Shown here piece by piece: positions 34,353 to 42,209 of a DNA stretch of 43,358 nt. A program made the translations under genes and the position numbers. Numbering within the stretch: the stretch's first letter is position 1; each line of letters starts with the position of its first letter. Under the pieces are notes generated by a model that had not been told where the DNA came from, made no database searches, and saw only the letters and a list, made by a program, of their open reading frames with translations. The stretch is taken from the NCBI RefSeq assembly GCF_001263355.1, contig NZ_LGYO01000052.1, positions 1-43,358 on the forward strand. Direction: 5' to 3'. The DNA is from Acetobacterium bakii. GTDB lineage: Bacteria > Bacillota > Clostridia > Eubacteriales > Eubacteriaceae.

Positions 34353-34847
34353 TTATTCACGTCCATTTATCTGCTCCAGCAGGGTTTTTCTGGGATAAAA
34401 CCCAAAACGTGCATAAAAGCTGAAGACTTTTTCATTGCCCCCCGCTACTGACACGGTTTTAGTATGCGCCCCCATTTCATCCATCCAGGCAATGGCATTG
34501 CTTAACAACGCCGCACCGAGGCCCAGTCCCCGATAGTCGTCCTGCACATATAAGGATTCCATTTCAGCATCACCGGAAAATTCGACCCGGGAAATACAGT
34601 ACCCGACATTTTGGGCGGTTTCCTGATCAACCGCAATTTCAATTCGCATTTGCCCATTTTTGGCCTTCTGGAGCAGATTTTTTTTGCGCATTTCGAAAGT
34701 GAAGTTTTCATAGTGTGACTTAAAAATTACGGCAGCGTCACGATGATTCAGGTTTAACGCTTCCCACAGCGCCTGGATGTCATCCAGCAGCGATTCATCA
34801 CCGCTGCGATAGATAATGGTTGTCTTTAGATTTTTTTCACATTTCAT
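34353..34847 (-). CDS. GNAT acetyltransferase, paralogue 3 of 3
   Basis: 164 aa, ATG after AAAGGAG. The complete version of the protein at 31358: KTTIIYRSGDESLLDDIQALWEALNLNH, GYCISRVEFSGDAEMESLYV, the acetyl-CoA loop QDDYRGLGLGAALLSNAIAWMDEMG, and VFSFYARFGFYPRKTLLEQ. Substrate unknown; the conserved surroundings of the three paralogues suggest spread by duplication rather than separate acquisition. It is followed directly on its 3' side by a dispersed repeat. Confidence 0.92.
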   Translation of the reverse strand: MKCEKNLKTTIIYRSGDESLLDDIQALWEALNLNHRDAAVIFKSHYENFTFEMRKKNLLQKAKNGQMRIEIAVDQETAQNVGYCISRVEFSGDAEMESLYVQDDYRGLGLGAALLSNAIAWMDEMGAHTKTVSVAGGNEKVFSFYARFGFYPRKTLLEQINGRE

Positions 34848-34994
34848 CGGTTTTTCTCCTTTAGAAGAATTGACGCAAAGCGCACATTAGGTCTATTTAT
34901 CTCCCGGTTTTTGACGTAGCCCCGGTGACCGGGAGCTAAAAATGGGAGACTAATCTTGGGGCAATTGATAATTCGAACCTCGGGACACGGAACG

Positions 34995-35032
34995 ATAAGT
35001 TAAGTCCATAAGTTAAGTTGTGCCTGGCACGG
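34995..35032 (+). repeat. Dispersed repeat, tandem form
   Basis: ATAAGTTAAGTCCATAAGTT then AAGTTGTGCCTGGCACGG. The stretch 34848-35101 otherwise holds only a hairpin CTCCCGGT…ACCGGGAG (34901-34935). Confidence 0.85.
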
Positions 35033-35101
35033 AGGCTTACGAAAAAAGAATACTTAGATATTTTTTGATATATCTCATTTCAGACCTCCCGGACTTTATC
35101 T

Positions 35102-35752
35102 TTAAATTGACATGCTCCTGAATTTTTCTATAATTGGAGCATAATAAATCTCTTCTGCCTTTTCCCGGGCTTCAACTGCATCTTGTAGCTTAGCAAATGA
35201 TCCCAAATACATTCGCTTTTTCTGCAATGTGATATTGGACATCCATTTACTTGTTTTAGCATTCCAACTCACACCTTTGCACCCTGAAATATTGTTTGAG
35301 TTCAAGGTAGAACTGCTAATTTTACCAAGAGAGGTTCCATCCACAAGATCATTTGCCCGGCGACCTTGCATATCTGCCGCATTTTGCTCAAGTTTTAAAC
35401 ACCCACAACTTTGAATGGCACGACGACGAAGGGCTGCACCTTGAACAATCTTTTCAGTTCTACATTCACAGCGACAAAGCCACTGGGCATTTTGGTACTT
35501 ATCATTTTCAGCAAATCCAATAACTGTAAGACGACCATATGTTTTTCCCAACATGTTAACTTTAATTTTGGATAAGCATCCACAATGAGTATTCTTTCTG
35601 CCCGTTAGGAGATACCCACGTAATATGATCTCATTTCCACAATCACAGCGACAAAGCCATGCTCTATGTGTATCTTTCCCTATTTTGTCCGCTAGTTCTA
35701 GGACAACAAGTTGTCCGAAGCGTTGATTTTTTAAATCTTTTCGTGGTGGCAT
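35102..35752 (-). CDS. Phage-type protein with paired zinc ribbons and AP2 domain
   Basis: About 216 aa from MPPRKDLKNQRFGQLVV (ATG after AGGGAGATAATA; the frame's first ATG overlaps that site). Two similar units occur: RFGQLVVLEL…WLCRCDCGNEIILRG…HCGCL and TYGRLTVIGF…WLCRCECRTEKIVQG…SCGCL, each with four cysteines as in a zinc ribbon. A C-terminal AP2-like DNA-binding domain follows (GCKGVSWNAKTSKWMSNITLQKKRMYLGSFAKLQDAVEAREKAEE). Such proteins occur in phages and integrative elements of Firmicutes and are related to homing-endonuclease DNA-binding parts; no nuclease motif is visible here. A sign of transfer. Confidence 0.85.
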   Translation of the reverse strand: MPPRKDLKNQRFGQLVVLELADKIGKDTHRAWLCRCDCGNEIILRGYLLTGRKNTHCGCLSKIKVNMLGKTYGRLTVIGFAENDKYQNAQWLCRCECRTEKIVQGAALRRRAIQSCGCLKLEQNAADMQGRRANDLVDGTSLGKISSSTLNSNNISGCKGVSWNAKTSKWMSNITLQKKRMYLGSFAKLQDAVEAREKAEEIYYAPIIEKFRSMSI

Positions 35753-36026
35753 TATTATCTCCCTCATGATACCGGTTTAGTCATGTCTTATTCCATAACT
35801 TTATCTCCCAAACGAAAGAAACAGTGTCTCTGACGTTAATATCGTCCGACTCAATGTCAGTAGCGTTGGATGGTGACTTATCCATACATTTTCTGACAGC
35901 TCATATAATGTTTGAGAGTATAGATGCAGTTCTTTCCAACTGTAATCAATACAAATCAAATCACCAAGTGTAACACCTTAGCTTTTAGAGCGAATTTTTT
36001 CCCAAATTAAAAAGATTCTATCTTAC

Positions 36027-36108
36027 ATTAAGTTAAATGTGCCTGGCACCGCCACACTACCTAGTACCCTCAAGATTAAGCTTATAAGTTAGTGTCAGGG
36101 ACAGGTCT
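36027..36108 (+). repeat. Type 1 plus type 2 repeat module, copy 1
   Basis: ATTAAGTTAAATGTGCCTGG, CACCGCCACACTACC, AGTACCCTCAAGATTAAG and ATAAGTTAGTGTCAGGGACA. The part CACTACCxAGTACCxTCAAGATTAAG…ATAAGTTAGTG recurs at 37907-37960. Upstream, 35768-36026 has no gene I can see. Confidence 0.85.
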
Positions 36109-36112
36109 CTCT

Positions 36113-36190
36113 TTAATCGTTATCCATTTCTTTGCCAATGTTTGGCAGGCTTTTCAGTTCAGTATTCTCAATCAGATTATTTTCATTCAT
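36113..36190 (-). pseudogene. TfoX C-terminal domain protein (copy 3), truncated
   Basis: ATG at 36190 after AAAGGAGAACGAAA, as in copy 1: MNENNLIENTELKSLPNIGKEMD, then N-D and a stop. The frame breaks after 23 residues, four bases from the type 2 repeat at 36083-36108. So the remaining ~70 residues have been lost at a repeat boundary. Confidence 0.85.
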
Positions 36191-36306
36191 TTTCGTTCTC
36201 CTTTCAAATTGAAACTCACTAAAAATCGTAAACCGAACAGTCTTCGGAAGCAATTCCTTCCGATCAAAGAACTGGGCCATGCTCGTCGATGCAGCAACTC
36301 TCAACG

Positions 36307-36349
36307 CAATAAGTTAAGTCAATAAGTTAAGTGTGCCTGGCACCGTCAC
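36307..36349 (+). repeat. Dispersed repeat, tandem form
   Basis: CAATAAGTTAAGTCAATAAG then TTAAGTGTGCCTGGCACC and GTCAC. Beside it TAACGT-N12-ACGTTA (36359-36382) forms a small inverted repeat. Confidence 0.85.
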
Positions 36350-36472
36350 TGCCTTTTTTAACGTGTTTTGCAAACTACGTTAGCAATATTTTACTTTTTC
36401 TTGTATCATTTAGTTTTTGGAGGTTTCCCCGGTACCGTGTTTTGCAGGCATAGCCTACCGCAGCTAATAGAG

Positions 36473-37810
36473 TTATAACCTTCTTTTCTCTATGTAAGAA
36501 TATAATTCTTCATCATAGTATCTATTTTCTTGTTTAAGATACTCTTTCATTAATTTATCAAAAGTTATTATAACTAATTCTTGTGAATATTCAGCAGCGC
36601 TTGCAATGAGATAATCATTCGCATCATTTTTTGATATTTTTCGTCCTTTTTCAATAAATTGTTGAAGAAAAAATTTAAAATATTTTTCACTCCCTTCACT
36701 ATAAGTGTATTCATAATTATTACGATACCATTTGAAAAATTCATTCGATTCATTATATATTCTACTTAATATATCTTTTTTAGATCTTTTCTTATATTTC
36801 GCTATCAACCATACTATGTACTGTGCCCCACACCCATTCATACTTTCTGGTGCCTGAATAAATTTGCAATCTGGCGAATCAAAAATCTGAAGAAAAATTG
36901 CTTGTTCACCATCTATACTAATGCTTTTATCTTTATCAAATTTTTCTATAAAATCGCTAATATCTTCATACTTCAGATTCTGTACTTTCTGATTCAGTTC
37001 TATAGCAATTTCTTTAATTATTTCATTATCATCTTTATTAGGATTCTTTTCTTTCATTGAATGAAATTTTTTCAGAAAACTGTTTTGAAAATTCTCATCA
37101 TGTGGATTAACTACATGATGAATTAATTCAGCGAATTTTGCTTTCTCATTTTCTTCCAATGCATCTATTTTTTTTTGTGGAATAGCATAGTTACATGCAA
37201 GAATTTTCAAATTAAAAAAAAGATATTCAAATATAATTCTATCAATTTTTTTATCAACTTCTTCGTTAGTTAATTCTTTAACATGTCTCCTGTTACAAAC
37301 ATCATATAGTTTTTGTCTAAATATTTCTGCATTTTCTTTTGTGACAGCAAGATAATAACCTAACTCAACTTTCCTGCCGAAAATGTCTTCAAAACAATTC
37401 TGGATAGAAATCCCAATATTTGAAATTATTCTATATAAAAATTCAACTTCACCTTGAATTTTTTTATTAAATATTTCCTTAATAACGTATTCCTCACAAG
37501 TAAATAGATCATTTATATCAATTTTTTGGATACTATCATTTATTAACCAGATCTTGTTTATAAACATTCTATTTAAGAAAATTAGATATTTTTTGAATTC
37601 ATCTTTGCAGTTTTCCCAATTAAAACTATTATTGCACCAACACTTATAGAGAATTTCATACAATGTTACTGAAGTGACAAAACCATTATTTTCTTTAGCT
37701 AAATTGTATAAATTTTGCATTTCGATTTTTCCATTAGTTATATTATTTTCTTTAAACTCAAATAAGTATATTATGGCGTTCGTATCGTATAAAATATTAT
37801 ACTTTTTCAT
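36473..37810 (-). CDS. Large PIN-like domain protein with long internal insertion
   Basis: 445 aa from MKKYNILYDTN (ATG 37808-37810 after AAGGAG). The N-terminus ILYDTNAIIYLFE has the first PIN aspartate (D9), and GFVTSVTLYEILYKC supplies the second acidic position (E). The usual C-terminal PIN motif appears only near the end: KISKNDANDYLIASAAEYSQELVIITFDKLMKEYL (D396/D399, D418). Between lies ~330 residues of mostly helical, Lys/Glu/Asn-rich sequence, so the nuclease fold seems opened by a large insertion. PIN domains are metal-dependent RNases. AT-rich codon use sets it apart from the GC-richer genes at 2-17 kb. It lies next to dynamin-like genes, on the same strand. Confidence 0.75.
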   Translation of the reverse strand: MKKYNILYDTNAIIYLFEFKENNITNGKIEMQNLYNLAKENNGFVTSVTLYEILYKCWCNNSFNWENCKDEFKKYLIFLNRMFINKIWLINDSIQKIDINDLFTCEEYVIKEIFNKKIQGEVEFLYRIISNIGISIQNCFEDIFGRKVELGYYLAVTKENAEIFRQKLYDVCNRRHVKELTNEEVDKKIDRIIFEYLFFNLKILACNYAIPQKKIDALEENEKAKFAELIHHVVNPHDENFQNSFLKKFHSMKEKNPNKDDNEIIKEIAIELNQKVQNLKYEDISDFIEKFDKDKSISIDGEQAIFLQIFDSPDCKFIQAPESMNGCGAQYIVWLIAKYKKRSKKDILSRIYNESNEFFKWYRNNYEYTYSEGSEKYFKFFLQQFIEKGRKISKNDANDYLIASAAEYSQELVIITFDKLMKEYLKQENRYYDEELYSYIEKRRL

Positions 37811-37837
37811 AAAATAATTTCTCCTTAGTTCATTTTT

Positions 37838-37859
37838 AGTTAAGTGTGCCAGGCATCGG
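37838..37859 (+). repeat. Dispersed repeat, type 1
   Basis: AGTTAAGTGTGCCAGGCATC plus GG. Confidence 0.75.
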
Positions 37860-37906
37860 TTCCCGGTAGGCTTCACACTCACTATTTGCTTCGACCTGGC
37901 TCGGCC

Positions 37907-37960
37907 GCACTACCAAGTACCATCAAGATTAAGTTTATAAGTTAGTGACAGGCACAGGTC
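37907..37960 (+). repeat. Type 2 repeat module, copy 2
   Basis: CACTACCAAGTACCATCAAG, ATTAAGTTTATAAGTTAGTG, ACAGGCACAGGTCT. Equivalent to 36056-36108. Confidence 0.85.
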
Positions 37961-38001
37961 TTTTCTCTATATCCTCCAGCAGTATGCTTATAGTATTCGA
38001 T

Positions 38002-39151
38002 TTACAGCTTAAAATCAACTTCAATGATTTCGCCATCTTTCTGCCATTGTATAAACTGTTCCTGTTGCTGTTCTTTTTTCACCATTTCATTTTTCATTAT
38101 GTCTATTTGTTCTAACAATTTTATATAATCGGGAAAAAATTGAGAAATGAATACTTGATTATCTTCAATAAATCCTAAATATTCATTCCTTTGCTGTTCT
38201 AACTCTGAAACCACGCCATTGATAACGAGTTTAAATTTCTCTTCCTCTTTCATTTGATTATAACTATCACACAGGTCCATCCCAATGCCAAGGACTGAGC
38301 CAACAATAGGTAGGGCTTTGTTAAATCCCTTTGCAAGTTTAACAGCTTTCCGAAGATAGAATCAATGCAGTTGTGTTTCCGGCTGATTTAATCTTATTTG
38401 TTGTTGCTTCTTGTAATAATTTTATATGAGATAGCTTTTTAAATTCTTCAAGATGATCAAGCCAGTAATCAATACCTTTTTCAAAAGGATTGGCGGATAC
38501 TGCTACAATGCTTACTTCTTCACCTGGACTTATTATTCTGAAATCATTCAAACGACCTAATATATTTTCTTTTTTAATTTTAAGGCCATACTCGTAATCA
38601 TCATTATCCTCAATATCGACCTCTTCATCGAAACGGCTTATTACAAATACAGTACGTGGCAGAATATTCAAGTCTTTAAAAAGCCATACTAATTCTTCCT
38701 TGTGGCTTTCCTTAATAGGGTTATTTGGATTCATTACATATAAAACAAGATGAGCTTCGCTTACATACTTTTTTGTTATGTCCTTATACTTTTCTTTATC
38801 TGCACTTTCCTTGAAACCAAACAAGCCAGGAGTATCAATTAAATCAATATCATCAAGAGAATAAAATACTATTTCTTTGGAAGATTCGCTCTGACTGATT
38901 TTCATTGTTGACTTGTCATAGTGTTCAGACCATGCCGCTGCGATTGAAGTTTTACCTTCTGAAAACCCACCGATCAGGGCGACTTTAAGTTTTTCATCGC
39001 CAGTTGCACTGATTCCGATTTTTACTTTTTCTATCTGTTTTTCGTCAATTTCGATACCAAATTGTTTGCCTTCCTCCAAAAAAACAAGTGTTTTTTTGAG
39101 AATTTCAACTGTTTTTTTTTGTTTCATTTGAAATACATTGATTGTTTCCAT
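38002..39151 (-). pseudogene. Dynamin-like small GTPase protein, frameshifted
   Basis: ATG at 39151 after AAGGAAGG, one base past the stop of the upstream gene, so translationally coupled. GTPase motifs: G1 GGFSEGKTS (residues ~61-69), G3 DLIDTPGLFG, G4-like SRFDEE and G5-like VAVSANPF. After TTALILSSESC the frame stops at 38339, but one base over the protein clearly goes on: RKAVKLAKGFNKALPIVGSV, LGIGMDLCDSYNQMKEEEKF and coiled-coil to FKL at 38002. The switch must lie in ~20 bases (38335-38356) and needs a +1 shift; no known slippery site is visible. Resembles LeoA-type bacterial dynamin-family proteins by motif and pairing. Mutation is the simplest reading. Confidence 0.8.
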
Positions 39152-39152
39152 T

Positions 39153-41396
39153 TTAATTTGCGCCTTCCTTTTCAACTGTTGTAGTTAATAATTCGAACTT
39201 TGTTTCTGCACTGCGAAAAACCTGATTTATCGATCTGATATGATTAACAGATTTAAACAAATCATCCTTTATAACCGCTATACCTTCTTGTAAAGGGGTA
39301 TGCGCATCTTTAAGGTTCGCTATTACTGATTCTGAAATTTTATCACCCATTTTTTCGATGTTATCGTTAGCAGCTTTTTTCTGCTGGGAAGCTCTATAAT
39401 TATGATCTAAAAATTCCAATACCCCCTTCCCAATACTGATTACAAGCCCAATAATTGATAATGCCAAAACTACCCATCCTGCTGGATTTAAAAAACATAC
39501 TATGACACCCCCAATACCAAGAATTATAGATGATATTGTGCCATTACGGTTAACACCGCTTTTTATATCAATATTTGGTATAAAATCAAAATCAAATTGT
39601 GCCGAATTTTTGTAGGCATTTAACAACTCCGACACGTAACGATGATACTTTTCAATTATATCCGCAACGTCATTTGTGAATTCAGCCATAGTTACATCAA
39701 ATTTTTCTTTAAGAGCAGTGCTTAATATAGTTATAGCTTCATTTATCCTGCATTCAAAAGCGCTCTTAAATTCATCATTGTTTAGCTCTTTATCAATATC
39801 ATTGTAAATATTTCTTCTCAAATGTTCTATAAATTCATTTACAGCCGTATAAGCATCTGTATCGAGTTGATGTTTCAGAATTTCAGCAGCTTCATCTAGT
39901 TGATTATCTGTTGCTTTTTTAGTTTTAATGAGTTTTTTTTGAAGATCATGCAAACTCATTTGAATTTCATGTAATTTACAGCTTGTAAGCATTAATGCAG
40001 TGCTAATTTTTCTATAGTTAGATTTTTTGATTTTCGCTTTACAATTTTTGACTAAGTCTATTGTAATCCAATCGCAAAAATTTTTCACAAGACTTGCCTG
40101 CAAAAGATTGTCTTGTGAGCTAAATTTCTCAACAAATTTTTTCTGTGCCTTCTCAAAATCGTTTTGTGAACAATTAGCTATTGAAAGAAAAGCCGGATAT
40201 GCGCTTAAAACAATATGCTTTTCATATCGTTCACCTAATCTATCGCACATAATCATATCAAGTTCTTTCAGGCTTTCTTTTTCATCATCATTAATAAGTC
40301 CAGGTTGTAACTGTTGGTAATTTTTAATTCGCTTATTGAAAATAGAATACACCTCTGTTTGTTGCCCAAGATGTTTTTTTATTTTTTCGAGCGTACCTTC
40401 ACTGTATTTATTTCCTGTTTGCGGTGGCGTAGGTTTGCTGCTAACGTAAAATACTGCATGGGCCTTTTGTACAGCGTCATTAATCACATTTAGAACAAGA
40501 TCCTCCTTACCTTCAATTCCAGGAAGGTCAAGCAAGGCAAAGTTCTGTCCACAATATTCAAACTGATAAGTGGTTACTTTTCGAGTAAAGTCAGAGTGTC
40601 CATCACCAATTATCTTACCATCGCAATGTTCTGATAATTTTCCTGAGATTTGTTTAATTTCTTTTTCTGACCTTTCGTTAGAGACTTTTATGCTCTTGAG
40701 TTTTGTATCCCATTCTTCTTGTATACTCTTCTTTAAGTGTTCTACTTCTGATTTTTCTTCATCCAAAGATATGATATCCGATTGATAGCTTGAATTTTTT
40801 TTCACAAACATCTGAAATTCTTGTTGTTCATTTAATATTCCTAAAAGACCCTTAACGAAATTAGTAATGGATGATTGTCGTTTGGCTTTTATCTGAATTT
40901 TAATAGCATCAATATTTTCTTTCAGTTGGTCAATTTGCGCTTCAATATCTGCTTTTTTTAAATTTATGGAGTTAAGATTATCATCATATTCGATAATCTT
41001 TGATTGATAATCCTCGCTAGTTTGTTCAAGTAATTTTTCCCCTTGTTTAAGCTGCTTTTGAATTTCCTGTGTTGAATCATAAATCTTTTTAAATTCCTCT
41101 CGTTCTTTTTCTTTAGTTGGTTCTTTAAGCAAAATACGCAATGTTTCAATAAGCGTAGATTTCCCAGCGTTGGTTTCACCATAAAAAGCAATACTAAAAA
41201 CATCCCATTCAGCATTCAACTGGAGGCTTTCAAGGGCACGCTTTACTTCTCTATGCAGATCCGCTAATTCTTTTTGGGCATCTTCTTGAGATTTTCTGAT
41301 TTCATCGTCAGTTGTTTCTGTTTTTAACGAGTGAATGAGATTATTTATTTCGCTCAATATAGTTGCATGAATATCACTCGGTGAACTTGTCTTCAA
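39153..41396 (-). CDS. Large dynamin-like GTPase with membrane hairpin
   Basis: About 747 aa. Start chosen: TTG (41394-41396) after AAAGGAGGT with good spacing; the longer frame would begin before the ribosome site. GTPase G1 is YGETNAGKSTLIE (residues ~72-84), G3 LLDLPGIEG, G4-like FNKRIK. Between G1 and G3 a ~200-residue coiled coil is inserted, and the C-terminal half is helical with a membrane hairpin (SSIILGIGGVIVCFLNPAGWVVLALSIIGLVISI) like a dynamin paddle. It matches the larger partner of LeoABC-type dynamin pairs. Such pairs act at membranes, and bacterial dynamins are implicated in phage defence. Directly followed by the smaller GTPase gene. Confidence 0.85.
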   Translation of the reverse strand: MKTSSPSDIHATILSEINNLIHSLKTETTDDEIRKSQEDAQKELADLHREVKRALESLQLNAEWDVFSIAFYGETNAGKSTLIETLRILLKEPTKEKEREEFKKIYDSTQEIQKQLKQGEKLLEQTSEDYQSKIIEYDDNLNSINLKKADIEAQIDQLKENIDAIKIQIKAKRQSSITNFVKGLLGILNEQQEFQMFVKKNSSYQSDIISLDEEKSEVEHLKKSIQEEWDTKLKSIKVSNERSEKEIKQISGKLSEHCDGKIIGDGHSDFTRKVTTYQFEYCGQNFALLDLPGIEGKEDLVLNVINDAVQKAHAVFYVSSKPTPPQTGNKYSEGTLEKIKKHLGQQTEVYSIFNKRIKNYQQLQPGLINDDEKESLKELDMIMCDRLGERYEKHIVLSAYPAFLSIANCSQNDFEKAQKKFVEKFSSQDNLLQASLVKNFCDWITIDLVKNCKAKIKKSNYRKISTALMLTSCKLHEIQMSLHDLQKKLIKTKKATDNQLDEAAEILKHQLDTDAYTAVNEFIEHLRRNIYNDIDKELNNDEFKSAFECRINEAITILSTALKEKFDVTMAEFTNDVADIIEKYHRYVSELLNAYKNSAQFDFDFIPNIDIKSGVNRNGTISSIILGIGGVIVCFLNPAGWVVLALSIIGLVISIGKGVLEFLDHNYRASQQKKAANDNIEKMGDKISESVIANLKDAHTPLQEGIAVIKDDLFKSVNHIRSINQVFRSAETKFELLTTTVEKEGAN

Positions 41397-41471
41397 AAAA
41401 ATACCTCCTTTATTTATTACCAGTTGTACTGGCGCCAAACAGCTCGCATTTACTACGCTTTCGAACTGGTC

Positions 41472-41496
41472 TCCAAAGCATCATTTTGATGCTTTG
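41472..41496. repeat. Perfect inverted repeat upstream of the dynamin operon
   Basis: CCAAAGCATCA and TGATGCTTTGG around TTT. On the minus strand it stands in the 5' leader of the dynamin-like gene, about 75 bases before its start. It could be an operator, a leader hairpin, or the terminator of a lost upstream gene. The rest of 41397-41631 has no intact gene. Confidence 0.6.
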
Positions 41497-41631
41497 GCAT
41501 TTCGGGCTTTTTCTCGGCCAGAGTGCACAAAATCTCCGTCCCCTTGAGTTTAGTACAGCACTTCAAAGCCGTAAGTGCCGCCTGTTTTTAAAATTAGTTT
41601 TTCCACCTTCTGGGGTATAATGGAAAGTTGC

Positions 41632-41670
41632 CATAAGTTAAGTGTGCCTGGCACCCTGGCACCGTCAGTG
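41632..41670 (+). repeat. Dispersed repeat with doubled palindrome
   Basis: CATAAGTTAAGTGTGCCTGG, CACCCTGGCACCGTCAGTG. The CCTGGCACC unit is present twice, as if two copies recombined. Confidence 0.85.
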
Positions 41671-41796
41671 TGGGGCCTAACCAGTAAACCTTTTTAAGGC
41701 CATCAGCTGCGCGCTCAACAGAGGCATGTTGCTTGACATAAATATTCAGTATACAATTTAATGTGACGGACGATATGCCCCCACGCTTCTCAGACT

Positions 41797-41840
41797 AATA
41801 AGTTAAGTCAATAAGTTAAGTGTGCCTGGCACCGTCAGTG
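41797..41840 (+). repeat. Dispersed repeat, tandem form
   Basis: AATAAGTTAAGTCAATAAGT, TAAGTGTGCCTGGCACC, GTCAGTG. Ends at the base before the stop of the 85-aa frame. Confidence 0.85.
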
Positions 41841-42098
41841 CTATTCGACTAATTGCTCTTTTATTCTAGCAAAGTCTTCTTTGATTTGACATGATGCATG
41901 TTGTGATAATAGACGTTTATTTTGATAAGGACTGGTTGATGATTCAGAATATGAACTGCTAATAAAATTCGAGCTTATGATGACAGCATCAAAATCAAGA
42001 AACGAAACATTGCTATTGAAAGATTCCTCTCGAAAATTCTGTATATTTAGCTCTTCAAATTTTGTATTTAATCCAAGAATTTCTGACTTAGTTTTCAT
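41841..42098 (-). pseudogene. N-terminal fragment of an unknown protein, 85 aa
   Basis: ATG after GAAAGGAATCGGAGT gives a real-looking start. The sequence (EILGLNTKFEELNIQNF, VSFLDFDAVIISSNFISSSY, NKRLLSQHASCQIKEDFARI) has no family I recognise; it looks like the first beta-alpha-beta part of a larger cytoplasmic protein. It ends with VE at a TAG that abuts the dispersed repeat, with no terminator, so I think the gene was cut there. It may be a small intact protein instead. Confidence 0.55.
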
Positions 42099-42171
42099 AC
42101 TCCGATTCCTTTCAATAGCTTTTATTCCGTAGAAACGTTTGATTTGTTATATTTTTTATTCTCCTTTGTAT

Positions 42172-42203
42172 AACAAGTTAAGTGGCAGGTATCACCAAAG
42201 ACC
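42172..42203 (+). repeat. Dispersed repeat, AGGTATCACC form
   Basis: AACAAGTTAAGTGGCAGGTA then TCACCAAAGACC. The right part matches AGGTACCACCAAAGACC at 33727. Confidence 0.75.
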
Positions 42204-42209
42204 TTTTCT

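Noticed and set aside
34901-34935. CTCCCGGT…ACCGGGAG hairpin as a terminator
   Set aside because: No T tract on either strand and no gene ends beside it; left as an unexplained hairpin.
38330-38360. Programmed ribosomal frameshift in the small dynamin-like gene
   Set aside because: No slippery heptamer, no internal ribosome site spacer and no clear downstream stimulator was seen; mutation is simpler.
41500-41640. Plus- and minus-strand frames upstream of the dynamin gene (for example ILKTGGTYGFEVLY on the minus strand)
   Set aside because: Short open stretches that may be remnants, but no recognised motif supports a gene.
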